A stretch of DNA of 64,000 bases from Celeribacter sp. PS-C1 (GCF_019429625.1 NZ_JAHXRW010000006.1:1-64000); one strand, 5' to 3'. Shown: positions 35,802 to 44,945, counted from the first letter of the stretch. The notes: a model not told the origin generated them from the sequence alone. Program-made: numbers and translations.

Positions 35802-36128
35802 ATGATTGACATTCAAATACTTGAAACTGTTACCTTTCGTCTGAATGAGGGCGTGAGCGACGCAGATTTCATGACAGCGGCACGCGGCCTCGACGGCTAT
35901 CTGGACCGCTGCGTGGGGCTCTGCACGCGCACCCTCTCCTGCAATAACACAGGGCTTTGGCGCGAGGATTACGTCTGGGCCAATGAGGCCGCCGCCAAGG
36001 CAGCCGACGCGGGCTTTATGGCGGCGCCCGAGGCGCAGGCCTTCATGGCTCTGGTCTCCCGCGAGAGCGTAAAAATGTCCCATGCAAAAGTCGCGCTCCA
36101 TCGCAGCGTGACAGAGATGGTGGCGTAA
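35802..36128 (+). CDS. Small dimeric alpha/beta-barrel-like protein (ABM-like), unknown role
   Basis: The 108-aa protein is counted from ATG 35802 with GGAG upstream (MIDIQILETVTFRLNEGVSD). It has the strand-helix pattern of stress-response/antibiotic-monooxygenase-like ferredoxin-fold proteins, but no known catalytic residues can be seen. It has a Cys pair in DRCVGLCTRTLSC. A regulator gene follows 3 bp later, so the two are co-transcribed and the regulator probably acts on this promoter. Confidence 0.65.
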   Translation: MIDIQILETVTFRLNEGVSDADFMTAARGLDGYLDRCVGLCTRTLSCNNTGLWREDYVWANEAAAKAADAGFMAAPEAQAFMALVSRESVKMSHAKVALHRSVTEMVA

Positions 36129-36131
36129 GTC

Positions 36132-36866
36132 ATGGCAGGCGGTCGCAAACAAACCGGCATCCGGCGCAGCGACCGCCTGTTCGATCTCATCAAGATTCTA
36201 CGTGACGGCAAGTTGCACAAGGCGCGCGATCTGGCCGCGCGCGTGGAGGTGTCCGAGCGCACGATCTGGCGCGACATGGCGACGCTCAGGGCCTCCGGCG
36301 TGCCCGTCGAGGGCGAACGCGGCGTCGGCTATATGATCACCGCACCGATCACCTTGCCACCAATGAACCTGACGATGGGAGAGTTAGAGGCGCTACACCT
36401 CGCGGTGGCCATTCTGGGCGAAGCGACGGACCCGGAACTGTCTGAAAATGCGCAAAATCTGGCGGCCAAGATCGATGCGGTCCTGCCGGAGAATACCGGC
36501 CCGCCTGCTGCCGGTTGGGGCCACGCGGTGCATCCCTTTGCCTTCGCCGACGCCCGCGCGGGATTTCAGCACATGCCGCTTTTGCGCCAGGCCGTGCGCG
36601 AACGCAAAGTGCTCCGCATCACCTATCTCTCCCTGTCGGGCGACAGCTCGACACGGCTCGTACGACCCTTACAGCTGGACTATTGGGGCCGGGTCTGGAC
36701 CATGAGCGCCTGGTGCGAGAAACGCGAAGGCTTTCGCACGTTTCGGGTCGATCGGATCGAGACTGTGATCGACACAGGCGCGCAATTCAAAGATGAACCG
36801 GGCAAAACACTGGCCGATTTCATCGCCTTTCAGAAAGACAATAAACCCGTCGAAGAAAAGAGTTAG
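36132..36866 (+). CDS. YafY/DeoR-type transcriptional regulator with WYL domain
   Basis: This 244-aa protein has an N-terminal HTH_11 domain (LHKARDLAARVEVSERTIWRD) followed by a 'wing', a middle helical region and a C-terminal WYL-like domain (LDYWGRVWTMSAWCEKREGF, then FRTFRVDRI). WYL domains sense small ligands. It follows the ABM-like gene by 3 bp, and a 12-bp inverted repeat in front of that gene is a likely autoregulatory site. It is convergent with the ABC ATPase gene (4-bp overlap of ends). Confidence 0.9.
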   Translation: MAGGRKQTGIRRSDRLFDLIKILRDGKLHKARDLAARVEVSERTIWRDMATLRASGVPVEGERGVGYMITAPITLPPMNLTMGELEALHLAVAILGEATDPELSENAQNLAAKIDAVLPENTGPPAAGWGHAVHPFAFADARAGFQHMPLLRQAVRERKVLRITYLSLSGDSSTRLVRPLQLDYWGRVWTMSAWCEKREGFRTFRVDRIETVIDTGAQFKDEPGKTLADFIAFQKDNKPVEEKS

Positions 36867-37945
36867 GCGCCGGTCACCGGAAACACGAAACACCGGTCCC
36901 GGCGCATCATCAGCCACATCGCCGTCCCCGGTTTCGGCAGGAACACCGAGGGCACCGTGGCCTTCAGAACCGATCCGTCAAACTCCATTTTGAACTCGAC
37001 AAGGCTCTCGCGCCCCATGAACCGCGCCCGCTGCACCACCGCGCGCGCAGGCGTGCCATATTGCGGCGTCGGATTGGGGCCGCGGCCTTCGCGGTCGAAG
37101 TCGATGCGCAGGTGCTGCGGGCGGATGACGATCTCTACCTCCGCACCATCGGGTTGCCCCGGACAGAGAAATTCGCCGAAGGCGGTGGTCACGGCAAGGT
37201 TCTGCACCCTGCCCCGGATCACGTTGATATCGCTGAAAAACGCCGCAGCGTTACGGTCCACGGGAGCGTTGTAGATATTATACGGCGCGCCTTGCTGCAC
37301 GATTTTTCCGTCGCGCATCAAAGCGATTTCATCGGCCATGCGCATGGCTTCGTGCGGCTCGTGGGTGACGAGCAGAACGGCCGTGTTTTCGGATTTCAAC
37401 ACGTCCAAAGTGCTGTCGCGGATATCGTCCTTGAGGCGTTCATCGAGTCCAGAGAAAGGCTCGTCCATCAACATGATCGACGGGCGCGGCGCCAAGGCGC
37501 GCGCAAGTGCGATCCGCTGTTGTTCGCCGCCCGAAAGCTGATGCGGATATTTGTCGATGGCGGACAAAAGCCCGACCTTCTCAAGCAATTCCTCGACACG
37601 CGCGCGTTTGTCAGATTTTGGCCCTTTCAGGCCAAAGCTGACGTTTTCCGACACGCTCAAATGCGGGAAAAGTGCGAAATCCTGAAACATCAATCCGATG
37701 GAGCGCTGTTCCGGCGGCACCCGAAACACGGTGTCGCAGACAAGATGCCCATCGACATAGATCTCGCCTTCGTCCTGCATATCGACGCCCGCTATGATGC
37801 GCAAAGTCGTGGATTTGCCACAGCCCGACGGCCCCAAAAGACAGGTGACCTGCCCCGGCATCACCGTGAGCGAGACATCGGACACCACATCACGGCCCTG
37901 AAAACGGCGGCGAATGTTGCGGATTTCCAGGCGCGGATCGGTCAC
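36863..37945 (-). CDS. ABC transporter ATP-binding protein, ferric/spermidine-type (FbpC/PotA-like)
   Basis: This ATPase has Walker A GPSGCGKST, signature LSGGEQQRIALARAL, Walker B IMLMDEPFSGLD and a TOBE-like C-terminal half. The GTG at 37945 (VTDPRLEIRNIRRRF) gives 360 aa. An in-frame TTG at 38008, overlapping the arsM stop, or one at 37993 with AAGGGAG upstream, are alternatives. No permease is adjacent. A two-domain ferric-type permease lies alone at 1616-3331, and the two may work together; that is an inference. Confidence 0.85.
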   Translation of the reverse strand: MTDPRLEIRNIRRRFQGRDVVSDVSLTVMPGQVTCLLGPSGCGKSTTLRIIAGVDMQDEGEIYVDGHLVCDTVFRVPPEQRSIGLMFQDFALFPHLSVSENVSFGLKGPKSDKRARVEELLEKVGLLSAIDKYPHQLSGGEQQRIALARALAPRPSIMLMDEPFSGLDERLKDDIRDSTLDVLKSENTAVLLVTHEPHEAMRMADEIALMRDGKIVQQGAPYNIYNAPVDRNAAAFFSDINVIRGRVQNLAVTTAFGEFLCPGQPDGAEVEIVIRPQHLRIDFDREGRGPNPTPQYGTPARAVVQRARFMGRESLVEFKMEFDGSVLKATVPSVFLPKPGTAMWLMMRRDRCFVFPVTGA

Positions 37946-38001
37946 GGGCGGGAGCTTTGTCTGACGAAAATTCTCAACTTCCCTAGCAGGCAAGCGCTCC
38001 C

Positions 38002-39057
38002 TTAGCAACAGCCACCGGAGGACGCAGGCGCGCTGCTCTCCGACAGCGTATCAAAGGGACTGGTCCCGCCGCAGCCAGCGAAAATGCCGTAATGGGTGGA
38101 AAAATCGCCGATAAACTCGAAATGCGGCGCAAAGCGTGTGTCGGCCAGCATTTTGAACGTGTTGCCGCAAACCGGGAAAACCCGCCCCGTCTCGATCACA
38201 TGGCCACCGTCCAACACGAATTCATGCGGTGCTCCCGGCACAGTGCCTTTGTAGATCACGGCCTGACCATAGTCTTCGCATTCCGGTTCGAGATCGAGCT
38301 TGAACAGCCGATAGGTGGCGGAAATGAACTTGATCGGCGCGACTTTGGCCTCCAGTTCGGGGTTCTCGACGGTCAACTCGCGATGCGTCACCAAACGCGG
38401 ATCAGCAAAGCCAGCAGCGCGGGCCATATATTCGAAATCGTTCCAGTAGAGCGCGCCGGACAGGCATTCGCCATAAAGCACCGGATCAGCCCGAAGCGCC
38501 TCCGGCACCCGGCGGTCGGCGTAGACATCGGAGAAATACATCTCCCCGCCCGGTTTTAACAGGCGGTAGGCCTCACGCAGCACGGCGGGCTTGTCCATGG
38601 CGAGGTTCAAAACGCAGTTGGAGACGATCACATCGAAACTGGCGTCGTCCAGCGGCAGATCATCGAGCTTTTCGATGTAACCCTGATGAAACGCCACATT
38701 GGACTGCGCATAGCCGAAGCGTTCGGCATGCCAAGCCTGATGACTGCGGGCAACGGCAAGTTGTTCCTCGGTCATATCGACACCGACGACAAAGCCGTCT
38801 TCACCGACGAATTGCGCCAAAGCATAGACATCGCGGCCCGAGCCAGAGCCGAGATCGAGCACCCTAGCGCCCTCCAACACATCCGGTGCGATCAGGCCAC
38901 AGCCGTAATATCGGCTCAGCACCTCGTCGTGGATGTTGGAGAGGGCCGATTTCAACTCCGCCGACAGATCATCGGGCGAGCAACAGGCGTTGGTTTTCAG
39001 ATCCTGCGACCCTTGCAACACCTTGCCGTAATAGTCCTGAACATCCGCATGGCTCAT
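38002..39057 (-). CDS. arsM: Arsenite methyltransferase ArsM
   Basis: The 351-aa SAM-dependent As(III) methyltransferase has the SAM motif VLDLGSGSGRD. All four functional cysteines are present and spaced as in Cyanidioschyzon ArsM: Cys25 (NACCS), Cys53 (YYGCGL), Cys148 (VSNCVL) and Cys198 (GECLS). The C-terminus ends SGGCC, a further thiol pair for As binding. No arsR, arsB or arsC is nearby. It is 21 bp after an SDR gene and just before the ABC ATPase gene, so a three-gene transcript is likely. Confidence 0.95.
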   Translation of the reverse strand: MSHADVQDYYGKVLQGSQDLKTNACCSPDDLSAELKSALSNIHDEVLSRYYGCGLIAPDVLEGARVLDLGSGSGRDVYALAQFVGEDGFVVGVDMTEEQLAVARSHQAWHAERFGYAQSNVAFHQGYIEKLDDLPLDDASFDVIVSNCVLNLAMDKPAVLREAYRLLKPGGEMYFSDVYADRRVPEALRADPVLYGECLSGALYWNDFEYMARAAGFADPRLVTHRELTVENPELEAKVAPIKFISATYRLFKLDLEPECEDYGQAVIYKGTVPGAPHEFVLDGGHVIETGRVFPVCGNTFKMLADTRFAPHFEFIGDFSTHYGIFAGCGGTSPFDTLSESSAPASSGGCC

Positions 39058-39078
39058 GGCCCTCTCCCCTATCTCGTC

Positions 39079-39858
39079 TCAGAAGGTCGAATTGAATTGG
39101 CCGCCATCCAGCAGCACGTTCTGGCCGACCATAAAGCCCGCATATTGCGAACACATGAAGGCACAGGTGGCACCGAATTCCTCAATGGTGCCATAACGCC
39201 CGGCGGGCACGGATTTGACGCGCTCGGCGGTGACTTCCTCCGGCGTGGTGCCGCGGCTGTCGGCCAAGGTCTTGTCCATGCCGGTCATACGATCCGTGGC
39301 GTGAAAGCCGGGCAGAAGGTTGTTCATCACAACGCCGGAGGCCGCGATTTGACGCGAGGTGCCCGCGACATAGCCCGTCAACCCCGCACGCGCCGAATTC
39401 GAGAGACCCAAGTGCCCCAGAGGCGACTTCACCGCGACGGAGGTGATGTTGACCACCCGGCCCCAGCCACGCTCCATCATCCCCGGCACCAGCGCCTTGA
39501 TCAGCGCGATGGGGGCCAGCATGTTCGAATCGAGCGCGCTGATGAAATCGTCACGGTCCCAATCGGTCCACATCCCGGCGGGCGGACCGCCTGCGTTGTT
39601 CACCAGAATATCGGCGCCCTCAGCCTCTTTAAGAATGGCTGCGCGGCCCTCTTCGGTGGTCACATCGGCTGCAACCGTCACCACGGCAACGCCAAACTCG
39701 TCGCGAATTTTCTGGGCCTCGGCTTCGAGCAACTCGGCGCCACGCGCGTTCATCACTAGATCGACACCTGCCTCCGCCAGTGCCCGCGCACAGCCCAGCC
39801 CAAGCCCTTTGGACGACGCGCAAACCAACGCCTTTTTGCCTTTGATACCAAGATCCAT
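39079..39858 (-). CDS. SDR family oxidoreductase
   Basis: The 259-aa Rossmann protein starts at ATG 39858 (MDLGIKGKKALVCASSKGLG) with GAGGAGACG upstream; the longer frame is not supported. The cofactor motif is CASSKGLGLG and NNAG is at ADILVNNAGG. The catalytic Ser is in NITSVAV, but the YxxxK position reads SNSARAG, so Tyr and Lys are missing and the 'divergent' SDR class is likely. It heads the minus-strand group with arsM. Confidence 0.85.
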   Translation of the reverse strand: MDLGIKGKKALVCASSKGLGLGCARALAEAGVDLVMNARGAELLEAEAQKIRDEFGVAVVTVAADVTTEEGRAAILKEAEGADILVNNAGGPPAGMWTDWDRDDFISALDSNMLAPIALIKALVPGMMERGWGRVVNITSVAVKSPLGHLGLSNSARAGLTGYVAGTSRQIAASGVVMNNLLPGFHATDRMTGMDKTLADSRGTTPEEVTAERVKSVPAGRYGTIEEFGATCAFMCSQYAGFMVGQNVLLDGGQFNSTF

Positions 39859-40253
39859 TCCCGTCTCCTCGTTGTCTGTGCGCAATTGCGTGTGATACAC
39901 TGTGACTCTGTTAGCGTATGCCTTGAACACCGTTTGTAGCGGGCATCTTTTCCGAGAGCCAGCCATGTCTGCCTCTCCCTTTCGAACAAGCCCGCCCACT
40001 CGCCTGTAACGTGCAAAAATCACCGTAAATCAAACCAGTTCCGCCCAAATCATGCCATTGTTTGAAAGAAGAATGAAAAGGTAAAAAATCAACATCCTGT
40101 AACCGATGTTTGACCGCACTATCACTATACAAGGACTGTGCACTTCGGCATATTGCCTTCCCAGCGATATCCGGGTGTGATCGGACTGAGTACGAATAGG
40201 CGAGCCAACTATCGAGTTTTACGAGAGGCTTCGCACGGGGTTTGGAGTGTAGA
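39859..40253. other. 395-bp divergent intergenic region
   Basis: No ORF with a ribosome site was found. The middle part (about 40010-40140) is AT-richer than the surrounding DNA. Promoters for the minus-strand SDR/arsM group and the plus-strand Hint gene must lie here. No known riboswitch or terminator was recognised. Confidence 0.5.
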
Positions 40254-41297
40254 ATGGCAACCACGGGAAATCAGATTTCCATGTCCAATCAGGTGGGTGA
40301 CCTGACCGGTTTGCCATTGCAAAGCTTTGCAGTTTACCGCGGGAAAGATTTTCGTGTGACAAGTGGGGTGAATCTCGGTGACGGCCTATCGCATGCCTCG
40401 GAGATAGAACTGGCCGACAATTACCAACTGCGCGGCGAGGCGCGGCGGAGCCGTTTGTCGGTTATGGTCGAGAACGAAAGTCTCATCATCGCCCACGGCA
40501 CCGAACTGGGCCACGTGCACCATGCACTGCATCTCGATTGCGTGGCGACCTTCATGGCAGCCTCCGGCGACACGGTTGAGGTTCTGGTGGTGGTCGAAAC
40601 CGATGAGAACGGCTTGATTGAAGAGACCTTTTTCCTGCCCTTCGCGCCGCTGAACCCCGACGTCGAATATGCGCTGGTGAAGGTCGATACCAAAACGGCG
40701 CGCACCCGCCTGTCGGATGTCGCCTGCGTCGCCTTTACGCGTGGCACGCAGATCACGCTTGCGAACGGCATGCAAAAGCCGATCGAAGAGCTGGCCATCG
40801 GCGACCGGGTTCTGACGCGCGACCATGGCCCCAAAGAAATCCGTTGGATTGGGGTGCAAACCGTGCGCGCCACGGGGGCTTTCGCCCCCATCGTGATCAA
40901 AAAGGGCGCTTTGAACAACGCCCGCGATCTGGTGGTCTCGCCGCACCACCGCATTTTTATCTATCAGCGCCGCGATGCCGTGCGCGCCGGACGCGCCGAG
41001 GTGTTGGTCAAAGCCAAGCTCTTGGTGAACGGCCAAAATGTCATCCAGGCCGAGGGCGGTTTCGTGGATTATTTCCAGATCCTATTCGACAGCCATGAGA
41101 TCATCTATGCCGAAGGCATCGCCGCAGAAAGCATGTTCGTGGACGGGCGCGTAAAATCCTTTTTCCCCGCCGACATTCAGGCACAACTTTCCTCGGATCA
41201 CACGGTCGCAGAAACAACCCGGGCCTTCGAGCTGCGCGATGGGATGCTAGAGCCCTCAGTGGCGGCGGATGTGTTGCGGTCCGCGTCGGGGAGTTGA
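40254..41297 (+). CDS. Hint-domain protein (Hedgehog/intein, Hint_2 family)
   Basis: This 347-aa protein is counted from ATG 40254 (MATTGNQISMSNQ). An N-terminal ~155-residue domain of unknown fold, without an obvious signal peptide, precedes the Hint domain. The Hint domain starts at Cys158 (CVAFTRGTQITLANGM), with IEELAIGDRVLTRDHG and the histidine pair VVSPHHRIFI. In roseobacters Hint domains are common in secreted proteins. Autoprocessing at Cys158 is possible. No secretion genes are adjacent. Its partner and substrate are unknown. Confidence 0.86.
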   Translation: MATTGNQISMSNQVGDLTGLPLQSFAVYRGKDFRVTSGVNLGDGLSHASEIELADNYQLRGEARRSRLSVMVENESLIIAHGTELGHVHHALHLDCVATFMAASGDTVEVLVVVETDENGLIEETFFLPFAPLNPDVEYALVKVDTKTARTRLSDVACVAFTRGTQITLANGMQKPIEELAIGDRVLTRDHGPKEIRWIGVQTVRATGAFAPIVIKKGALNNARDLVVSPHHRIFIYQRRDAVRAGRAEVLVKAKLLVNGQNVIQAEGGFVDYFQILFDSHEIIYAEGIAAESMFVDGRVKSFFPADIQAQLSSDHTVAETTRAFELRDGMLEPSVAADVLRSASGS

Positions 41298-41396
41298 GTA
41301 TTTCTCCTGCGACGAAGGTCTGAGCAAGCCCACATCACATTTGTGGCGCGTGTTTGCCCATTGCCCGCTCCCGCGCCCGCGCGTATATGAACGCGC

Positions 41397-43004
41397 ATGT
41401 TGGATCGCTCGCATAACGCCCCCGAATTGCCGCCGGAGATTGCTCGTCGCCGGACCTTCGCCATCATCTCGCACCCGGACGCCGGTAAGACGACGTTGAC
41501 GGAGAAATTCCTGTTGTACGGGGGTGCGATCCAGATGGCCGGTCAGGTGCGCGCGAAAGGCGAAGCGCGACGCACGCGGTCGGACTTTATGCAGATGGAA
41601 AAAGACCGCGGGATTTCCGTGTCGGCCTCTGCTATGTCATTCGATTTTTCGGGCTATCGTTTCAACCTTGTCGACACACCCGGTCACTCGGACTTTTCCG
41701 AGGACACCTACCGCACGCTGACTGCGGTGGATGCGGCAATTATGGTGATCGACGGCGCGAAAGGCGTGGAAAGCCAGACGCAGAAACTGTTCGAAGTCTG
41801 CCGGATGCGCGACCTGCCGATCCTGACCTTTTGTAACAAGATGGACCGCGAAAGCCGCGACACGCTTGAGATCATTGACGAAATTCAGGAAAATCTCGCG
41901 ATTGACGTGACGCCGGCCTCTTGGCCAATCGGCGTCGGCCGCGATTTCTTGGGCTGTTATGATGTGTTGAACGACCGTCTCGAATTGATGGACCGCGCCG
42001 ACCGCAACAAGGTCGCCGAGAGCATCAAGATCGAAGGATTGGACGACCCGAAACTGGCCGAACATGTGCCGGAGCACCTATTGGAACAGCTCAAGGAAGA
42101 GCTGGAGATGGCGCGCGAGTTGCTCCCGCCGTTTGATCGCCAAGCCTTCCTCGACGGCACGTTGACGCCGATTTGGTTCGGCTCTGCGATCAACTCCTTT
42201 GGCGTGCAGGAACTGATGGACGGCATCGCGACCTATGGCCCTGTGCCGCAACCGCAAAAGGCCACGCCGCGCGACATCAGCCCCGACGAGACCAAGGTCA
42301 TGGGCTATGTCTTTAAGGTGCAGGCCAACATGGACCCGAAACACCGCGACCGCGTGGCTTTCGTGCGTTTGGCCGCCGGACATTTCAAACGTGGGATGAA
42401 ACTCACGCATGTGCGGTCGAAAAAACCGATGGCGATCTCGAACCCGGTACTGTTTCTGGCCTCTGACCGCGAACTGGCCGAAGAGGCTTGGGCCGGGGAC
42501 ATCATCGGCATTCCAAACCACGGCCAGTTGCGCATCGGCGACACGTTGACTGAGGGAGAGGACATTCGCGTAACCGGCATCCCGTCCTTTGCGCCGGAGC
42601 TTTTGCAGGGCGTTCGTGCGGGCGATCCGATGAAGGCGAAACATCTTGAGAAAGCGCTGATGCAATTCGCCGAGGAAGGCGCAGCCAAAGTGTTCAAACC
42701 GGCCATTGGCTCGGGGTTCATCGTTGGCGTCGTCGGCGCGCTTCAGTTCGAAGTACTGGCCTCGCGGATCGAGTTGGAATACGGCCTGCCTGTTCGATTT
42801 GATGCGTCTCAATTCACATCTGCGCGCTGGGTGACCGGTCCGAAGTTGGAATTGGACAAGTTTATCAACGCGAACAAACAGCATATTTCCTACGACCACG
42901 ATGGCGATCCCGTCTTCCTGACCCGGCTGCAATGGGACATCGACCGCATCGAGCGCGACTACCCGGAGCTCACGCTTTCGGCGACGAAAGAGATGATGGT
43001 CTGA
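41397..43004 (+). CDS. prfC: Peptide chain release factor 3 (PrfC)
   Basis: This 535-aa translational GTPase recycles RF1/RF2. G1 is SHPDAGKTTLTEK, G3 DTPGHSDFSED, G4 FCNKMDRESRD. The residues RRTFAIISHPDAG and SASAMSFDF match RF3 rather than EF-G. Length is normal (about 530). An intrinsic terminator lies 10 bp after the stop. Confidence 0.97.
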   Translation: MLDRSHNAPELPPEIARRRTFAIISHPDAGKTTLTEKFLLYGGAIQMAGQVRAKGEARRTRSDFMQMEKDRGISVSASAMSFDFSGYRFNLVDTPGHSDFSEDTYRTLTAVDAAIMVIDGAKGVESQTQKLFEVCRMRDLPILTFCNKMDRESRDTLEIIDEIQENLAIDVTPASWPIGVGRDFLGCYDVLNDRLELMDRADRNKVAESIKIEGLDDPKLAEHVPEHLLEQLKEELEMARELLPPFDRQAFLDGTLTPIWFGSAINSFGVQELMDGIATYGPVPQPQKATPRDISPDETKVMGYVFKVQANMDPKHRDRVAFVRLAAGHFKRGMKLTHVRSKKPMAISNPVLFLASDRELAEEAWAGDIIGIPNHGQLRIGDTLTEGEDIRVTGIPSFAPELLQGVRAGDPMKAKHLEKALMQFAEEGAAKVFKPAIGSGFIVGVVGALQFEVLASRIELEYGLPVRFDASQFTSARWVTGPKLELDKFINANKQHISYDHDGDPVFLTRLQWDIDRIERDYPELTLSATKEMMV

Positions 43005-43013
43005 TTTCAAGAG

Positions 43014-43041
43014 GGTTCCCGGTTTTCTCGGGAACCTTTTT
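43014..43041 (+). terminator. Rho-independent terminator of prfC
   Basis: GGTTCCCG pairs with CGGGAACC over 8 bp with a 7-nt loop and is followed by TTTTT. Confidence 0.9.
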
Positions 43042-43076
43042 GCGCTTTCATGCGTCTGTCCCCGGAAGGATCAGGC

Positions 43077-43673
43077 ATGACCAAGCGCGCACTACCAGAT
43101 GACACAGACACGTTGACAGAGATGTTCGGCGATCTCGACAAGCTGACCGCAGTTGAACGCAAAGTGTCTGTCGGCAGCCTGGTCAAAACCATGGAATCGC
43201 GCGGCGTCGGCCCGTTCTACGTGCTCACCGGCATGCTCGTGACCTTTGTTGGCGCCATCCCCGGTCTGCCTGCCGTGGCGGGCGTTCTTTTGATCCTACT
43301 GGCCACGCAAACGCTTCGGGGCAAACGCGGCCTGTGGTTGCCGCGTTGGTTGCGGGACCGCACCGTCTCCACCGACAAACTCCGGAGCGGAAGCCAGAAA
43401 GCCCACACCCTCGCAGCCAAACTCGCGCCGTTCGTGCACAAACGCCTGACGGGTCTCGTCACCGGGCGCGGCCCCTCCCGCATCTTTGCTGTTCTGACAG
43501 CGCTTTGCGGCCTCGGCATGATCCTTGTCGGCTTTATTCCCGGCTTGCCTGTCGCTCTCTCGCTGCCGCTCATCGCCCTCGGCATCGGCCTCACCGGGCG
43601 TGATGGCCTCTGGATCATCGCGGCATTGGCACTGCTTGTCCCCGGCGCAGTTCTTTTGGCCCTTGGGCTTTAA
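43077..43673 (+). CDS. Exopolysaccharide synthesis protein ExoD family
   Basis: The 198-aa protein is counted from ATG 43077 with GGAAGGA upstream. It has the ExoD pattern with a VKTMESRGVGPFYVLTGML segment, several hydrophobic stretches (FVGAIPGLPAVAGVLLILLA and IALGIGLTGRDGLWII) and FIPGLPVALSLPLIAL. ExoD was named for a role in Rhizobium polysaccharide production, but its activity is unknown. There is no polysaccharide cluster nearby. Confidence 0.9.
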   Translation: MTKRALPDDTDTLTEMFGDLDKLTAVERKVSVGSLVKTMESRGVGPFYVLTGMLVTFVGAIPGLPAVAGVLLILLATQTLRGKRGLWLPRWLRDRTVSTDKLRSGSQKAHTLAAKLAPFVHKRLTGLVTGRGPSRIFAVLTALCGLGMILVGFIPGLPVALSLPLIALGIGLTGRDGLWIIAALALLVPGAVLLALGL

Positions 43674-43696
43674 GAGTCCTTTCACACGCAAGAGGA

Positions 43697-43712
43697 TGGC
43701 AAAGTTTTGCCA
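43697..43712. other. Short palindrome between exoD-like gene and CxxC protein
   Basis: TGGCAAA and TTTGCCA are perfect 7-bp arms with a 2-nt centre. The close spacing makes it more like a protein-binding site than a hairpin. It lies 84 bp before the ATG at 43796. Confidence 0.3.
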
Positions 43713-43795
43713 AAGGCATTTTTAGGGATGCGAAGGCGGCACAACTCGCTATGCTGTCGCAAAAATACACAGAATTTAAGCCCCGAGGAGACCTC

Positions 43796-44230
43796 ATGTC
43801 TGTCAGCCGTATCGCCTTGACCGCAGGCCTGTCCGCCGCCGCCCTCCCCGTTTTCGCGGAGGCGCCGGGCTGGGACCTTTTGAAAGGCGTCACGATTGAA
43901 GAGGTGGTGACGGAAACCACCTATGAGGTCAAAAAGGGCTTTCCCGAGCGGTTGAAAAATGGCGTGCCGGGCATGGAACTGACGGGCTACGCCGTGCCAT
44001 TGACTCCGGGCGATGACATCCGCGAATTGATCCTTGTGTCCGACATGGGGCTCTGCCCGTTCTGCGGCAGTGGCGAACACGGCGCCTCTGTTCAAGTCAG
44101 CCTGAACACCCCAATCCAAGGTCTTGAGGAAGGCGCGCGTGTCACCATCAAGGGAGACATGATGCCGGTGTTCGATCCGGAAACTTGGCAGGCAGCAGTC
44201 CTTGAGAATGCTGTAATTACAGGGTCCTGA
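43796..44230 (+). CDS. Periplasmic CxxC protein, DUF3299-like
   Basis: The 144-aa protein starts at ATG 43796 with GAGGAG upstream. Residues 1-21 are a signal peptide ending VFAEAP. The mature part resembles DUF3299: GMELTGYAVPLTPGDDIREL, then SDMGLCPFCGSGE with a CxxC pair that could bind metal or act as a thiol pair. Function unknown. Single gene with its own terminator. Confidence 0.75.
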   Translation: MSVSRIALTAGLSAAALPVFAEAPGWDLLKGVTIEEVVTETTYEVKKGFPERLKNGVPGMELTGYAVPLTPGDDIRELILVSDMGLCPFCGSGEHGASVQVSLNTPIQGLEEGARVTIKGDMMPVFDPETWQAAVLENAVITGS

Positions 44231-44259
44231 GACCGCGCAACACGCGAAGCCGAAAGTTG

Positions 44260-44290
44260 AAACGCCGCCCACAGTGGGGCGGCGTTTTCG
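44260..44290. terminator. Rho-independent terminator (convergent genes)
   Basis: ACGCCGCCC pairs with GGGCGGCGT over 9 bp with a 6-nt loop and is followed by TTTT on the plus strand. It sits between the plus-strand CxxC gene and the minus-strand osmC gene. Confidence 0.88.
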
Positions 44291-44300
44291 TTTTGATTGA

Positions 44301-44720
44301 TCAGAGAATTTCCAAGTCCATGGTGATCTCGCAATCGAGAAGCTGCGAAATAGGACAGCCTGTTTCGGCTTTCTCCGCCGCTGCCTTGATCGCCGCCGCA
44401 TCCGCCTCGGCAGAGACTTTCACATCGAGATGGGCGCGGACCACTTTCGGGCCGTCCTCCATTGACAGAAAAATAGTGGAACGCGTCTCGATTTTATCAG
44501 GCACGATACCGTCCTGACCCAAAATATTGGAAAACGCCATTGAGAAGCACCCGGCATGTGCCGCGCCGATCAGCTCCTCCGGATTGGTGCCGGCTTTGTC
44601 CTCGAAACGGGTGTTGAAGCCATAAGGCTGATCTTTCAGGGCACCGCTTTGCGTCGAAACACTGCCCTTGCCGTCTTTCAATCCGCCGCTCCATTCTGCG
44701 GTCCCATATTTCTTGATCAT
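44301..44720 (-). CDS. OsmC family peroxiredoxin
   Basis: This 139-aa protein, counted from ATG 44720 ([17 protein letters not shown]), has both redox cysteines of the OsmC family: AHAGCFSM and [10 protein letters not shown]. It reduces organic hydroperoxides in the cytoplasm. OsmC subgroup is favoured over Ohr by the N-terminal sequence. It is alone on the minus strand. Confidence 0.93.
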   Translation of the reverse strand: MIKKYGTAEWSGGLKDGKGSVSTQSGALKDQPYGFNTRFEDKAGTNPEELIGAAHAGCFSMAFSNILGQDGIVPDKIETRSTIFLSMEDGPKVVRAHLDVKVSAEADAAAIKAAAEKAETGCPISQLLDCEITMDLEIL

Positions 44721-44945
44721 CGCGAGGCTCCTTTTTTTGAAATACATAGGCAGAGGTGTTTAGCTTAACGAAAACCGTGCCGGAAAGGTTCCCTGAATCG
44801 CTTAAACCGTGAAAAAGCGGCTTTCCTTGACCTTTTGCCTCATCAGGCGTAATAGAGCGCCCAAAGACGCATCGGCAATATGGCCGAGCGGGCCGCGCGG
44901 GGTTTTGCGGCCAATTCACAGCCGTAACATCGTGAAAGGCACAAT

